From Planctomycetota bacterium (lineage in GTDB: Bacteria > Planctomycetota > Phycisphaerae > WQYP01), in contig JAJYFE010000006.1 in the NCBI GenBank assembly GCA_021785435.1, positions 1 through 55,585 on the forward strand: a stretch of 55,585 nucleotides of DNA. Reading direction: 5' to 3'. Each line of letters starts with the position of its first letter. Position 1 is the stretch's first letter. Made by a program: the position numbers and the translations under genes. The notes under the pieces were generated by a model. That model ran no database searches. It worked only from the letters and a program-made list of their open reading frames with translations, and was not told the DNA's origin. Of the stretch, positions 7,847 to 16,456 are shown piece after piece.

Positions 7847-8860
7847 ATGACCAGAACCGATAGTCCAGCGCCTTCCGGCGTCGACCGGCTTTTTCAGTTT
7901 CATCTATGCTTCGCGCCGGCGCGTATTCTGGCCGCTGCCCTGCAATTAGATGTGTTTTCCCATATCGCCGCCGGCCGGCGGACCACCGCGTCGCTGGCCA
8001 AGGCTTCGGGTGCCTCGGAGCGCGGGATGCGCATGCTGCTGGATGCTTTAACGGGGCTGCAATTACTTCACAAACGGGCTTCGATTTACGGTTTGTCCGC
8101 CTTGGCGCGTCGCTACCTGGTCCGATCGCAGCCGGATTATTGCGGGGCGATGCTGGGCGACGACCGGCTTTGGCACAATTGGACGCACTTAACCGAAGCC
8201 GTTCGCACTGGCCAGGCGCCGGTGCGCGTCAACGAGCGGCAAACGGCCGAGGATTTTTTCCCCAACCTGGTGCGTGGATTGCATGTCATGAATCGCCCCC
8301 CGGCACGGCGGCTGGCCCGGGCCCTGCTCGACGGCAGGCGCCGCACGGGATGGGAAGTGCTGGATGTCGCCTGCGGTTCCGGCATTTGGGGCATTGCCTT
8401 GGCCGAGGCGGATGGCACGGCACGGGTCACCGCCCAGGATTTTCCGAAAGTGCTAGAGTTGACTCGGCAATATGCCCATCGGCACGGGGTAGAAAAGCGT
8501 TTCAACTTTTTAGGCGGGGACTTAAACGAGATCGATTTTGGCGCGAATCGCTTCGACGTGGCTTTATTGGGAAATATTGTGCACTCGGAGGGCGCCGATT
8601 CGTCGCGGCAACTTTTTCGCAAGATGCACGCGGCGCTTAAACCGTACGGTCGAATGGTGATTATCGACATGATTCCGAACAATCTGCGGACCGCCCCGCC
8701 GTTCCCGCTGCTCTTTGCCTTGAATATGCTCGTCAACACGGCACGGGGTGATACGTATACTTTCAAGGAATATTCGGGTTGGCTGCGGGAAGCCGGTTTT
8801 GGCCGCGTTACCCGGGTGGACATCGGATGGCATTCACCAGCGGTGCTGGCGGTGCGCTGA
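7847..8860 (+). CDS. SAM-dependent O-methyltransferase (class I, dimerisation + Methyltransf_2 type)
   Basis: The 337-residue product has the two-domain layout of small-molecule O-methyltransferases. An N-terminal winged-helix dimerisation domain (residues about 10-110, with FAPARILAAALQLDVFSHIA and ASGASERGMRMLLDALTGLQ) is followed by a Rossmann methyltransferase domain with SAM motif VLDVACGSGIWGIALAEADG (about 165-185), acidic post-I loop, LGNIVHSEG and MVIIDMIP. The closest family style is the acetylserotonin/hydroxyneurosporene O-methyltransferase group; the substrate cannot be read. The start follows AGGAG at 11 bases, just after a short ATG-TCA-TAA that is not used. A terminator precedes it, so it has its own promoter. 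Confidence 0.85.
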   Translation: MTRTDSPAPSGVDRLFQFHLCFAPARILAAALQLDVFSHIAAGRRTTASLAKASGASERGMRMLLDALTGLQLLHKRASIYGLSALARRYLVRSQPDYCGAMLGDDRLWHNWTHLTEAVRTGQAPVRVNERQTAEDFFPNLVRGLHVMNRPPARRLARALLDGRRRTGWEVLDVACGSGIWGIALAEADGTARVTAQDFPKVLELTRQYAHRHGVEKRFNFLGGDLNEIDFGANRFDVALLGNIVHSEGADSSRQLFRKMHAALKPYGRMVIIDMIPNNLRTAPPFPLLFALNMLVNTARGDTYTFKEYSGWLREAGFGRVTRVDIGWHSPAVLAVR

Positions 8861-8976
8861 CGGTGGACGTACTCCGCTGGGTCGTCGAACCAGCGGACCA
8901 GCCACGGCACGTGCCTGCCGCTGGAGGCGGCCACGATGCGCCGCCGGCGATCCAATGACTCCTTCGGCGCTCCCAC

Positions 8977-9423
8977 TTAGAGGCCGCGCTGGGGATCCAT
9001 GCGGCGCCCGCTGATTTGTACGGGAATGATTTTGCGGGTGGGAACCTGTTCCAGCGGCGTGCGGCGGCCATGGCCCGGACGCCAGGCGTGCCGCAGGCGG
9101 TTGTACTTGGCGTCGTTGGCGGCGCGCGCGCGGATTTTTTCCGCCAGATCCTCCACCGCCACCAGCCGCCCTTCCACCAGCACGGAGGCGTAATCGTCCA
9201 GCTGATCGGTGAACCAGTCGACTTCAAAACAAACCTGGTCGTTGGCTTGCAGGATGGCCCCTTTACGGCCGCGCAGCGGTACCCGCAGATAGACGCACTG
9301 ATCAAGCCAGCAAAAGGGCAGGGGAATGACGTAGGGTCTGGCATCAGTGGAGGCCATGGCCAGGCGGCCGATCAAGGCGTTATCCAAAAGTGCGGCGATT
9401 CGCTCGAAGGTCATGGGGATCAT
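8977..9423 (-). CDS. pyridoxamine 5'-phosphate oxidase-family (split-barrel flavin-binding) protein
   Basis: The 148-residue product is a small FMN-binding split-barrel protein of the PNPOx-like/NimA-type family. It begins MTFERIAALLDNALIGRLAM, then has ARPYVIPLPFCWLDQCVYLR, a central FEVDWFTDQLDDYASVLVEG and a C-terminal IIPVQISGRRMDP. Members bind FMN, F420 or heme-like cofactors and often reduce nitro or quinone groups; the substrate is not determinable. The gene is divergent from the radical SAM pair, with a 7-bp inverted repeat (9463-9482) in the shared promoter region. Confidence 0.82.
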   Translation of the reverse strand: MIPMTFERIAALLDNALIGRLAMASTDARPYVIPLPFCWLDQCVYLRVPLRGRKGAILQANDQVCFEVDWFTDQLDDYASVLVEGRLVAVEDLAEKIRARAANDAKYNRLRHAWRPGHGRRTPLEQVPTRKIIPVQISGRRMDPQRGL

Positions 9424-9462
9424 GGAACTTTCCAGGAAAAGGGCTAAATAGACTGCTTTATC

Positions 9463-9482
9463 TATTGTACGCGCCTACAATA
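9463..9482. promoter_or_regulatory. operator-like inverted repeat between divergent genes
   Basis: TATTGTA (9463-9469) and TACAATA (9476-9482) form a perfect 7-bp inverted repeat with a 6-base spacer. It lies between the divergent flavin-protein gene and the radical SAM gene, 40 bases from one start and 35 from the other, as expected for a shared operator. No regulator candidate is adjacent. Confidence 0.5.
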
Positions 9483-9516
9483 TGTGCGGCAAGAAAATTT
9501 GCGAACAGCGACAACG

Positions 9517-10986
9517 ATGTGTACCAATAAATCTCAACCGGCGGCTGGCGGTGCGGACGGAGTGCCCTGCCTGGCTCCCAGCATAAGCGCGGAGTTCGGG
9601 CTTAATGGGAGAAACGGCCCCGTCGTGCAGTTCAGTCGCCCGGGGTCACCTCCGGGCGATCCCCCGGCGCCGGAACGATGCGCCACCCGCAACGCACCAT
9701 CCACAACGATGTCTCCCGGCGGGTTGGCGTATACGGCCAGCGATTTTGAACATTCGCCGCTGGTGGTGTTCTACGAAGTGACGCGCGCCTGCAATCTGCT
9801 GTGCCGCCATTGCCGCGCTCAGGCCCAGCCGCACCGGCACCCGCTGGAGCTGGACACGGCCGCGGCCCAAAGCTTGCTGGATGATTTTAAAGGTTTCCCC
9901 AAGCCGCCGCTGGTGGTCTTTACCGGCGGCGATCCCATTAAGCGGCCGGATGTGTTCGACCTGGTAAGCCACGGCGTAGCTATCGGCTTGAAAATGGCGA
10001 TGACGCCTTCGGCGACAAAACTGGTTTCAACCAATGTGATTCGTCGCCTTAAGGATGCCGGGTTGCATCGTTTGGCGATTAGTCTGGATGGTGCCGACGC
10101 GGCCACCCATGACGATTTCCGCCGTGTTCCCGGCAGCTTTGCCCGCACGTTGGAAATCATCCAGGACACCATGGATTGCGGTCTGTCCATGCAGATTAAC
10201 ACCACCATTACCCGACAAAATTTTCACCAGCTTGACGCGATGGCGGATCTGCTGGATCGGTACCCCATCGCCTTGTGGTCCGTCTTTTTCCTGGTGCCCA
10301 CGGGGCGGGCCATGGCCGCGCCGCGAATTGCGCCGGGCGAGTATGAAATCGTCTTTGAAAAACTCTATGCTCATTCCGGCCGCCATCGCTTCGGCATCAA
10401 AACCACCGAGGCGCCACATTACCGGCGGTTTCTCCTGGAGAAACAGCGGCAGGCCGACGGCGCCCCGCCAATATCGGACCTGGCGCCGCAACCCGATATA
10501 GCCCCCGGTCCGCACGGAGGCGGATCGGCCACGGCGGACTTGCCGGGGGTGGCATCCGCGATGCTGAATCAGCCGCCCGCCGCGGCCCACCTGCCGGTGG
10601 CCGGCTATGGACATACACCGCTGCCCGGTATCGTCGGCACGAACGATGGGCGCGGGGTGATGTTTATCAGCCATATTGGCGAAATTTGTCCCACCGGATT
10701 TCTGCCGATCGTTTGCGGTCACTTTCCCCATGATTCGGCCGTAGCGGTCTATCAACGCTCGCCGTTGTTTCTGGATTTGCGTAATCCGGACAAACTGAAG
10801 GGCAAATGCGGGGTCTGCCCGTATCGTCGCATTTGCGGCGGAAGCCGGGCGCGGGCGTATGGCGTAACGGGTGATCCGCTGGCCGCGGAGCCGGACTGCA
10901 TATATGTGCCTGCGACCGCACTGGATCAGGATGCTGAAGACGGCAAATCGAAGATCCGCCCCGGTGGACTGGAAACTGAAAACTAA
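9517..10986 (+). CDS. radical SAM/SPASM protein of the TIGR04053 (AhbD-like) group
   Basis: The 489-residue product has the radical SAM CxxxCxxC motif (Cys92, 96, 99 in TRACNLLCRHCRAQ), VVFTGGDPIKRPD for SAM binding, ISLDGADAATHD, and a C-terminal SPASM-like cluster region with CGVCPYRRICGGSRARAYGV. HIGEICPTGFLPIVCG before it is typical of TIGR04053 and of AhbD heme-b synthases, which decarboxylate iron-coproporphyrin. The N-terminal about 65 residues are low-complexity and include a GTCGCCCGGGG repeat-like sequence, so the true start may be ATG 9709; a GTG at 9484 is also open. The AhbC/NirJ-like gene follows 3 bases after the stop, so they are cotranscribed. Role in heme synthesis is probable, not shown. 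Confidence 0.82.
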   Translation: MCTNKSQPAAGGADGVPCLAPSISAEFGLNGRNGPVVQFSRPGSPPGDPPAPERCATRNAPSTTMSPGGLAYTASDFEHSPLVVFYEVTRACNLLCRHCRAQAQPHRHPLELDTAAAQSLLDDFKGFPKPPLVVFTGGDPIKRPDVFDLVSHGVAIGLKMAMTPSATKLVSTNVIRRLKDAGLHRLAISLDGADAATHDDFRRVPGSFARTLEIIQDTMDCGLSMQINTTITRQNFHQLDAMADLLDRYPIALWSVFFLVPTGRAMAAPRIAPGEYEIVFEKLYAHSGRHRFGIKTTEAPHYRRFLLEKQRQADGAPPISDLAPQPDIAPGPHGGGSATADLPGVASAMLNQPPAAAHLPVAGYGHTPLPGIVGTNDGRGVMFISHIGEICPTGFLPIVCGHFPHDSAVAVYQRSPLFLDLRNPDKLKGKCGVCPYRRICGGSRARAYGVTGDPLAAEPDCIYVPATALDQDAEDGKSKIRPGGLETEN

Positions 10987-10989
10987 ACC

Positions 10990-12300
10990 ATGCTTAGCGT
11001 AACGAATCTTTTATGTAACCATCAGGCAGGCAATGAAGCGCTGCGTTACGGCCACGTGCGCGGCGATGGGGACGCCGCAGCCCCGGGAGCACCGGATGGT
11101 AATCCGGTGGTTGGGGCGCGCCCAAACGCCCCGCCACCGCGTGACCACGCGGTGCCCACGCGTGCCCCGGCCGTTCCGCCCCGACCCGTCGTGGTGTGGG
11201 CGGTAACCAGGGCCTGTAACCTGCGCTGCGTGCATTGCTATGCCTCCGCTACCCCCGGCCCGGCGCCGGGTGAACTTTCCACCGCGGAAGGTATGGCGCT
11301 CTTGGACGACCTGGCCGCATTTGCTGTGCCGGCGGTGCTGTTCAGTGGCGGGGAACCGCTGGTGCGGCCGGAAACGCCGCAATTTATCCGCCATGCCCGT
11401 CAGCTGGGCTTGGCCTGCACCCTTTCCACGAACGGCCTGTTAATCGATGACGCCATGGCCGATCAGCTCGCTGCCATTGGTTTAAAATATGTCGGCATCA
11501 GCCTCGACGGCCGGCGCACGCGACACGATCAACTGCGCGGTCAGAAGGGCGCCTTTGACGGCGTGCTCGCGGCGATTGGACGCTGTCGCCGGCGCGGCTT
11601 GAAAGTCGGGGTGCGTTTTACCGTGCACGGTTTGAACTGTGAGGACCTGGACGCCATTTTTGATTTGTGTGTACAGCACGACGTGCAGCGGTTATGTGTC
11701 TATCATCTGGCTTATGCCGGCCGCGGAGGGAACCTGCGGAAAGTGGATCTGACGGCTCCGCGGATTCGCGCTGTGGTCGACCGCATTTTTCAGAAAAGCC
11801 TGGAACTGCACGCTGCCGGAAGGCCGTTGGAAGTGTTAACGGTGGATAATCACGCCGACGCGGCTTATCTGTTGTTGCAACTCGAACGGACCGATCCGCA
11901 ACGCTGTCTCGAAGTTCGGCGCCGGCTGGAGGGCACCGGCGGGAACCGCTCCGGCTGCAACATCGCCGCCATCGATCCGGTCGGCAACATCCATTACGAT
12001 CAGTTCAGCTGGCATTACAACTGTGGTAACATTCGCCGCCAATCCTTCAGCCAAATTTGGTCCGAAGCGGTTGATCCGCGCCTGGCTATTCTGCGCCAGC
12101 GCCAAGACTATTTGCCGCGGTGTTGCCAAGAATGTCGCTTCGTTTCCATCTGCAACGGCAACCTGCGGACGCGGGCGGAGGCGGCCACTGGAAACTGGCT
12201 GGGATTCGACCCGGCATGCTATCTGACCGAGGCGGAGCGCCAGCCGGAACTTCCCTCCCCTTCAGCCCCAGCGCGGCGAAGCTACAACCAAAATAGATAA
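10990..12300 (+). CDS. radical SAM/SPASM enzyme, AhbC/NirJ-like (siroheme-derived heme synthesis)
   Basis: The 436-residue product matches the NirJ/AhbC family: TRACNLRCVHCYASATPGPA with Cys76, 80, 83, LFSGGEPLVRPET, TNGLLIDDAMADQLAAIGLK, YVGISLDGRR, and the family-specific stretches VRFTVHGLN, VYHLAYAGRGG, EVLTVDNHADAAYL and the C-terminal GNIHYDQFSWHYNCGNIRRQ. Auxiliary Fe-S cysteines are in CCQECRFVSICNGN. AhbC removes acetate side chains from didecarboxysiroheme; NirJ acts on the same intermediate toward heme d1. AhbC versus NirJ cannot be settled from sequence. The N-terminal about 65 residues before the radical SAM domain are Pro/Ala-rich and atypical. Tight coupling to the upstream TIGR04053 gene supports a two-enzyme tetrapyrrole pathway. 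Confidence 0.85.
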   Translation: MLSVTNLLCNHQAGNEALRYGHVRGDGDAAAPGAPDGNPVVGARPNAPPPRDHAVPTRAPAVPPRPVVVWAVTRACNLRCVHCYASATPGPAPGELSTAEGMALLDDLAAFAVPAVLFSGGEPLVRPETPQFIRHARQLGLACTLSTNGLLIDDAMADQLAAIGLKYVGISLDGRRTRHDQLRGQKGAFDGVLAAIGRCRRRGLKVGVRFTVHGLNCEDLDAIFDLCVQHDVQRLCVYHLAYAGRGGNLRKVDLTAPRIRAVVDRIFQKSLELHAAGRPLEVLTVDNHADAAYLLLQLERTDPQRCLEVRRRLEGTGGNRSGCNIAAIDPVGNIHYDQFSWHYNCGNIRRQSFSQIWSEAVDPRLAILRQRQDYLPRCCQECRFVSICNGNLRTRAEAATGNWLGFDPACYLTEAERQPELPSPSAPARRSYNQNR

Positions 12301-12999
12301 TCCGCGGTCCGCACGGAGGCGGAGTAGTTTAGTCGTCCACGGCGACCTTCGGCGGATCGAGGAGTCGCCTTGGGAGACCTTGCCGGGGGTAACGCTCCGC
12401 CGAGCATCGGAATCCCTGCGACGAAAAAATCTTCGCGCGGCACGAAGAAACACGCAGACTGTGATCCAGAGCCGCCAGAGGTCACGAAAAAATAAGGAAA
12501 TACCAAGTATTCCTCTTGAAATACCCGGTGGCACGGGAGAAGTTCATAAAATCGCGGTAAGTACTTTATTTTCAATAATCTCTGTGCGCTGGGTTTAAAT
12601 ATGGGATATCCGGGCTATACCCGACGCACCCAACCCTGGAGCGCTGGCGTTTGGCGAAGGGCGGTTTTAGACGCCCCATCGGTGTCCACGAAAAGCACCG
12701 GGGCTTCAGCTCGCCCCGCCAGCGGGCGGGCAGGTCGCCAGGGGGCGACTCGCAGACTGGCGAGCTTTGTCGAGTCGCCTTAAAGTTTCCTGCCGGCGAC
12801 CCGGTGAATGGCGGGCAACCACCACCTCCTTACTCAGCGAAAGGTTGAAAGGCAAAACACCGTGGCTTCCGGTCACCGGCGGCGACTCGCCCGCAGCGCC
12901 CCGGTGCAGGCGGGCAACGGGACAGCCCATGCCCGCCCCGGTCCCTGCCATTGGTTTCAAACTAGGCGGCGCGTAATGTAGAGGCTACGGAACTTTGGG
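12301..12999. other. repeat-rich intergenic region
   Basis: No gene is supported in these 699 bases; the short reading frames are GC-rich shadows. The stretch holds a TTTAGTCGTCCACGGCGACC element (12329-12347), an AT-richer patch at 12480-12610, and a long GTCGCC/GGCGAC element at 12720-12780 whose inverted copy is at 19601-19661. Confidence 0.55.
12720..12780 (+). repeat. GTCGCC/GGCGACTCG dispersed repeat, inverted copy at 19601-19661
   Basis: Some 61 bases including AGGTCGCCAGGGGGCGACTC, then GCAGACTGGCGAGCTTTGTC and GAGTCGCCT. The reverse complement of 19601-19661 is nearly identical. Related fragments occur at 13780-13830, 25400, 25555, 25988-26030 and 48370-48440. Internal GTCGCC/GGCGAC units make it strongly self-complementary. 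Confidence 0.7.
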
Positions 13000-14112
13000 T
13001 TACGGGTTAGGATCCTGGCGGTCGATGAATACGCGGCGCCGGTCGGTGATGCGGCAGTGCAGACGCCGATACAGACGCAGCGCGGGCTGGTTGGCTTGGT
13101 CCACCGCTAAAATAAGCGCACCGATCCTTTCCGCGATGAGAATCCGCAGCGCTTCGCGCAATAGGGCGGCGCCCAAACCCTGCCCCCGGGCCGCGACGAT
13201 CAAGCCTAGATAGGCCAGCTCCAACACATCGCGGCCGGGATGGCGCGTCAACAGCAGCACACCGACGGGTCGCGAGCCCTGCCAGGCGAGGCGCCACAGG
13301 GCTGGATCAAACTGACCAGTCGCTTTATGCCCGGCTATCACCTCCTCCATGGTGCGCCGACCGATCAAGGCGGGACAATCCAGCGTTTGTTCGTATGTGG
13401 CGGCGATGGTCTCGGCGAACCAGGGATGAGCCGCGGGGCTGTAATGCGTCAAGGTGACGCCGGGCGGCCAGCGGGATGCCGGCGGGAATATCGGCCGCCG
13501 TCGCCGCATATAGTACAGGGTGGCCAGACCTATCATGCCGGCCTTCTCGCAGGCGCCAATGGATAGGCGGTCATCGGCTGGAACGACCGCCTGGACGACC
13601 GCGGCGCCGGCGGCGCGGGCATCGGCCACGGCGGCCCGGAGGCAGGCCGCCGTTGGCTCCAGCGCGGTCGGACGGCGGTTTAGATCTGTGAAATAAAGCA
13701 TCGCCGTATTACCGGGATTCAGCACCCACAGGCACGCCGCCGCAACCGAACCGCGGCTGGTTCCCCGAGGCCCGGCGTTTCCCCCAGCTCGCCGCAGCGA
13801 GTCGCCTCCGGAGACCTGCCCACCGCAGGCCGCCGGCGGATGGTCTGCGGGTTCCTCCGCGGCGTCGGGGCGCAGCGCCAGCACCTGTCGGCCCAGATCA
13901 ATGCGATGTTCGCGGCAATATTCGTCGAAGGCGATCCGTCGTTGGGCCAAGGTGCTCCCGCGACCGGCGCGCGGGGCGCTTAAAATCCCCCAGCGGCGAC
14001 GGGGTGGATCGGGCCTCGGCGCCGCCAGGATGCAATCCACCCCCTGCTGCGCCAGCTCCCAGGCCTGGGGATCCGGTCGGACCAGTTCATAATCGGTTCG
14101 CGTCTGAACCAT
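13000..14112 (-). CDS. GNAT-family N-acetyltransferase with repeat-derived internal segment
   Basis: The 370-residue product ends in a GNAT domain: VLELAYLGLIVAARGQGLGA is the acetyl-CoA-binding motif A (about residues 300-320), followed by AVDQANQPALRLYRRLHCR. The middle (LYFTDLNRRPTALEPTAACL and ACEKAGMIGLATLYYMRRR) suggests a second, degenerate GNAT-like half, as in planctomycete enzymes of this type. Residues about 85-130 (GQVSGGDSLRRAGG region) are translated from a GCGAGTCGCCTCCGGAGACC repeat element at 13790-13830, an apparent in-frame insertion. Start 14112 is chosen for AAGG eight bases upstream; an in-frame GTG/ATG upstream to 14226 is possible. Substrate unknown. Confidence 0.72.
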   Translation of the reverse strand: MVQTRTDYELVRPDPQAWELAQQGVDCILAAPRPDPPRRRWGILSAPRAGRGSTLAQRRIAFDEYCREHRIDLGRQVLALRPDAAEEPADHPPAACGGQVSGGDSLRRAGGNAGPRGTSRGSVAAACLWVLNPGNTAMLYFTDLNRRPTALEPTAACLRAAVADARAAGAAVVQAVVPADDRLSIGACEKAGMIGLATLYYMRRRRPIFPPASRWPPGVTLTHYSPAAHPWFAETIAATYEQTLDCPALIGRRTMEEVIAGHKATGQFDPALWRLAWQGSRPVGVLLLTRHPGRDVLELAYLGLIVAARGQGLGAALLREALRILIAERIGALILAVDQANQPALRLYRRLHCRITDRRRVFIDRQDPNP

Positions 14113-14384
14113 GGCGGACGCCTTGCTCCATATTCGCGCCATCGTTGCCAGGCGTAAGCCCGCCCCTGCCCTTATCCCGATAGCGGTCGGGATTATCAGC
14201 CGCTCGCGTCGCCCCCTGGCGGCCAATTTCCGTTGAGTCGCCTAACGGTCTCTCGGCGGCGACTTGCGGCTTAGCCTTCCCGCCACACCGGCGCCGTTTT
14301 CTTTTCCGGAGTGTAAATATTATTTCCTGACGGACGCTTAAACCTGCCCCCGGTTTTATTCCGGTGCGCCGGCCCGGTCCTGCG

Positions 14385-15179
14385 CTACCCGCCGTGCCGA
14401 CTCACCACCTCCCGTTCGCGCCCCGTGAATGAATGTCGCGACGGATCGGGACGCACCAACCGCTGGAGGGTGTCAACGGTGACAGATCCGGCCCCAACGC
14501 CGCGCAGCTGTGCACAACTCCAATCCGCCAATCGGGTTGGTTCGGGCAGACGATGGCGCAGTGCACAGGCCAGAACCAGCTTCGCGGCCTGGCGCGGAGT
14601 GCAGCGAAAACCAGGGCTGACATAAAGCGGTGGTTGCCCCGCTTCGGTGCGCACTGCGAACCCCACCAGACGGCCCTGATACCGCAACGGCGCGCAAGCT
14701 CCGCGCCGGCTCGGCGGTGTAGCGCAGACGCCGCAGAGGCGGCTCTTCGCGGCTCCGACCGACGGTTGGTTCAACAGCATCCCCAAATGGGTGGCCAAAC
14801 CACAACCGCGCGGGTGGCTGATGCCGTGACCGTCGAAAATCCAGACATCAACGGGGGTTTGCAGGCGGCGAATCGCCGCCAGCAGTATCGGCGCTTCCCG
14901 AAAGGATAACAAACCGGGCACGTAAGGGAAACGCACCCGGCGGCGGGCCGCGGCGATTTCCACGCAGCGCCGCTGCTGGCGATCCCAGACCACTGCCACC
15001 GCCACGGCTCGCGAGCCGGGCGAGCCGGCGCGCTGTCCGGCGCCTGGTTCAAAGGCTAAATCGGCGCCACCGACAAAACGGGGATGGGGCGGCCAGTCGG
15101 CGGCCGTAAACGCCAGGGCCAGGTGCCGCTGGCGATTAAACGCCCGCCGCACCGCCCGCGTGGAAATCCAGCGTCCCAT
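14385..15179 (-). CDS. nfi: endonuclease V (deoxyinosine 3'-endonuclease)
   Basis: The 264-residue product matches endonuclease V, which nicks DNA 3' to deoxyinosine and other deaminated bases for repair. Seen motifs are FVGGADLAF (catalytic Asp of strand 1), VRFPYVPGLLSFREAPILLA (the Tyr wedge and the catalytic Glu in FREAP), VWIFDGHGISHPRGCGLATH (catalytic Asp in DGHG), LGMLLNQPSVGAAKSRLCG and LYVSPGFRCTPRQAAKLVLA. All key acidic residues are present, so it should be active. The N-terminus is slightly longer than usual. The neighbouring minus-strand genes are unrelated. Confidence 0.92.
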   Translation of the reverse strand: MGRWISTRAVRRAFNRQRHLALAFTAADWPPHPRFVGGADLAFEPGAGQRAGSPGSRAVAVAVVWDRQQRRCVEIAAARRRVRFPYVPGLLSFREAPILLAAIRRLQTPVDVWIFDGHGISHPRGCGLATHLGMLLNQPSVGAAKSRLCGVCATPPSRRGACAPLRYQGRLVGFAVRTEAGQPPLYVSPGFRCTPRQAAKLVLACALRHRLPEPTRLADWSCAQLRGVGAGSVTVDTLQRLVRPDPSRHSFTGREREVVSRHGG

Positions 15180-15232
15180 AGGTCGGTCACCTTACGTTAA
15201 AAGAACGCCTTCTCTCCCGCGCTGCTGCGCTT

Positions 15233-16456
15233 TCAGCGTGTGGCGGCAGGCTGCGGTTGGTTGACCGTCGCTGGTGCCTGCACCGTTATGTTCTTCAGCA
15301 AAACCTTTCTGAAAAACGCATCCCCCGCGTGCAAATAGACATAAAAATCAATGCGAATCCAACGAATCGGATACTTTTTGTTCAGGCTCGGCAGAGCCTG
15401 TGGGGTGAAATCCATGGTGGTGGTTTGCCAACTCGCCGGGTTGGGGCGCCCTGCGCTCCGTTGGCCCCGACCCGGGACAGGGCCCACCGGCAGCAGTTGG
15501 GCGCGATATATTTCCTTGCGCTGGCTGGCAGGGTCGGCCGGGCTGCTGAAACGATCCGGCCAATAGGCAAAACCTTTCAGAAATATGCGGATACGCGGGG
15601 CCATGCTGTGGTATTGCACGCTGAAGCGGTAGCGCTGGCCGTCGTGAACGGGTATCCAATCGCTTTCGCAGGCCAGGCCGTTGTTCTGCGCCACATAATC
15701 GCCGATACGCAGCATCAGGCAGTGCCCACGCGCGGCGGGACCGGCGCCGGGAACGATGTTCTGCGGCACGATCGCCGCCTGATCCCGGGGCAAGGCTTGG
15801 GCCAGGTTCGCCGAGAGTACGCGCGGATGATAATCCTGCTGCTTCAGCAAAACCGTCCAGTATGGGTCCCGCGTCCTGGAGGGTCCGGTTGCAGCGAATT
15901 GCGGATCGCGCAGCAAATTGGGGCGCTGGGCGAATAACGCCGCCAGTGCCGGATTAGAATCAAACTGCCGCGTGCGGGGATGCTTAAACGAAAGATGATC
16001 CAGAGCCGCCAGCAGACGTTCCAGCGTCAGGCGGGGACTGGTATTATCGGGCGGAATCACCGCGCTGACCTTGCGGATCAAGCGTGGCCCGATAAAAAGC
16101 TCCAAGGTCAGCCGCCGGCCCCGCACCAACCCCATTACCGCCTGCTCGACGCCTAAAGCCTTGATTACCTGTCGCACGTCGGCGGTCCGCGGTGGAAACC
16201 TCCACGGTATCTGTAACGCCGAGATCATCTGGTCCACGGCGTGATCCGTCAGGCGCTTAAAATGCCCGCGGCGCGTCATTTTTGCACCAACGGCGAAGCG
16301 CAAACGCTCCGCCAGCGGCTGCGCGCCCGGGCTGGCGGCAACGAACGGCAGAACGGCCAAAGTAGGCCGCCGCACTGCCCCGGCCAGCGCCGGCGACAGA
16401 GGCATTACCAGCCCCACCGCTACAAACATCAGGCAAAATGGCCGAAATTGGGACAT
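15233..16456 (-). CDS. secreted protein with TolB-like N-terminal domain, function unknown
   Basis: The 407-residue product has a signal peptide (MFVAVGLVMPLSPALAGA) followed by RRPTLAVLPFVAASPGAQPL, the usual opening of TolB/FlgO-like periplasmic domains that pair a beta strand with AERLRFAVGAKMTRRGHFK. The second half (about residues 200-400) looks like a carbohydrate-binding-type beta sandwich: YRFSVQYHSMAPRIRIFLKG, KYPIRWIRIDFYVYLHAGDA and FRKVLLKNITVQAP. No catalytic motif is visible. I do not recognise a named family for the whole protein; the combination is seen in planctomycete secreted proteins as a matter of general impression only. Confidence 0.65.
   Translation of the reverse strand: MSQFRPFCLMFVAVGLVMPLSPALAGAVRRPTLAVLPFVAASPGAQPLAERLRFAVGAKMTRRGHFKRLTDHAVDQMISALQIPWRFPPRTADVRQVIKALGVEQAVMGLVRGRRLTLELFIGPRLIRKVSAVIPPDNTSPRLTLERLLAALDHLSFKHPRTRQFDSNPALAALFAQRPNLLRDPQFAATGPSRTRDPYWTVLLKQQDYHPRVLSANLAQALPRDQAAIVPQNIVPGAGPAARGHCLMLRIGDYVAQNNGLACESDWIPVHDGQRYRFSVQYHSMAPRIRIFLKGFAYWPDRFSSPADPASQRKEIYRAQLLPVGPVPGRGQRSAGRPNPASWQTTTMDFTPQALPSLNKKYPIRWIRIDFYVYLHAGDAFFRKVLLKNITVQAPATVNQPQPAATR

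Noticed and set aside
9484-9516. GTG start extending the TIGR04053 protein upstream
   Set aside because: It would overlap the operator-like repeat and has no ribosome site; ATG 9517 or 9709 is preferable.
12601-12976. Small plus-strand frames in the 12.6-13.0 kb spacer
   Set aside because: They run through GTCGCC/GGCGAC repeats, lack ribosome sites and show no family similarity.
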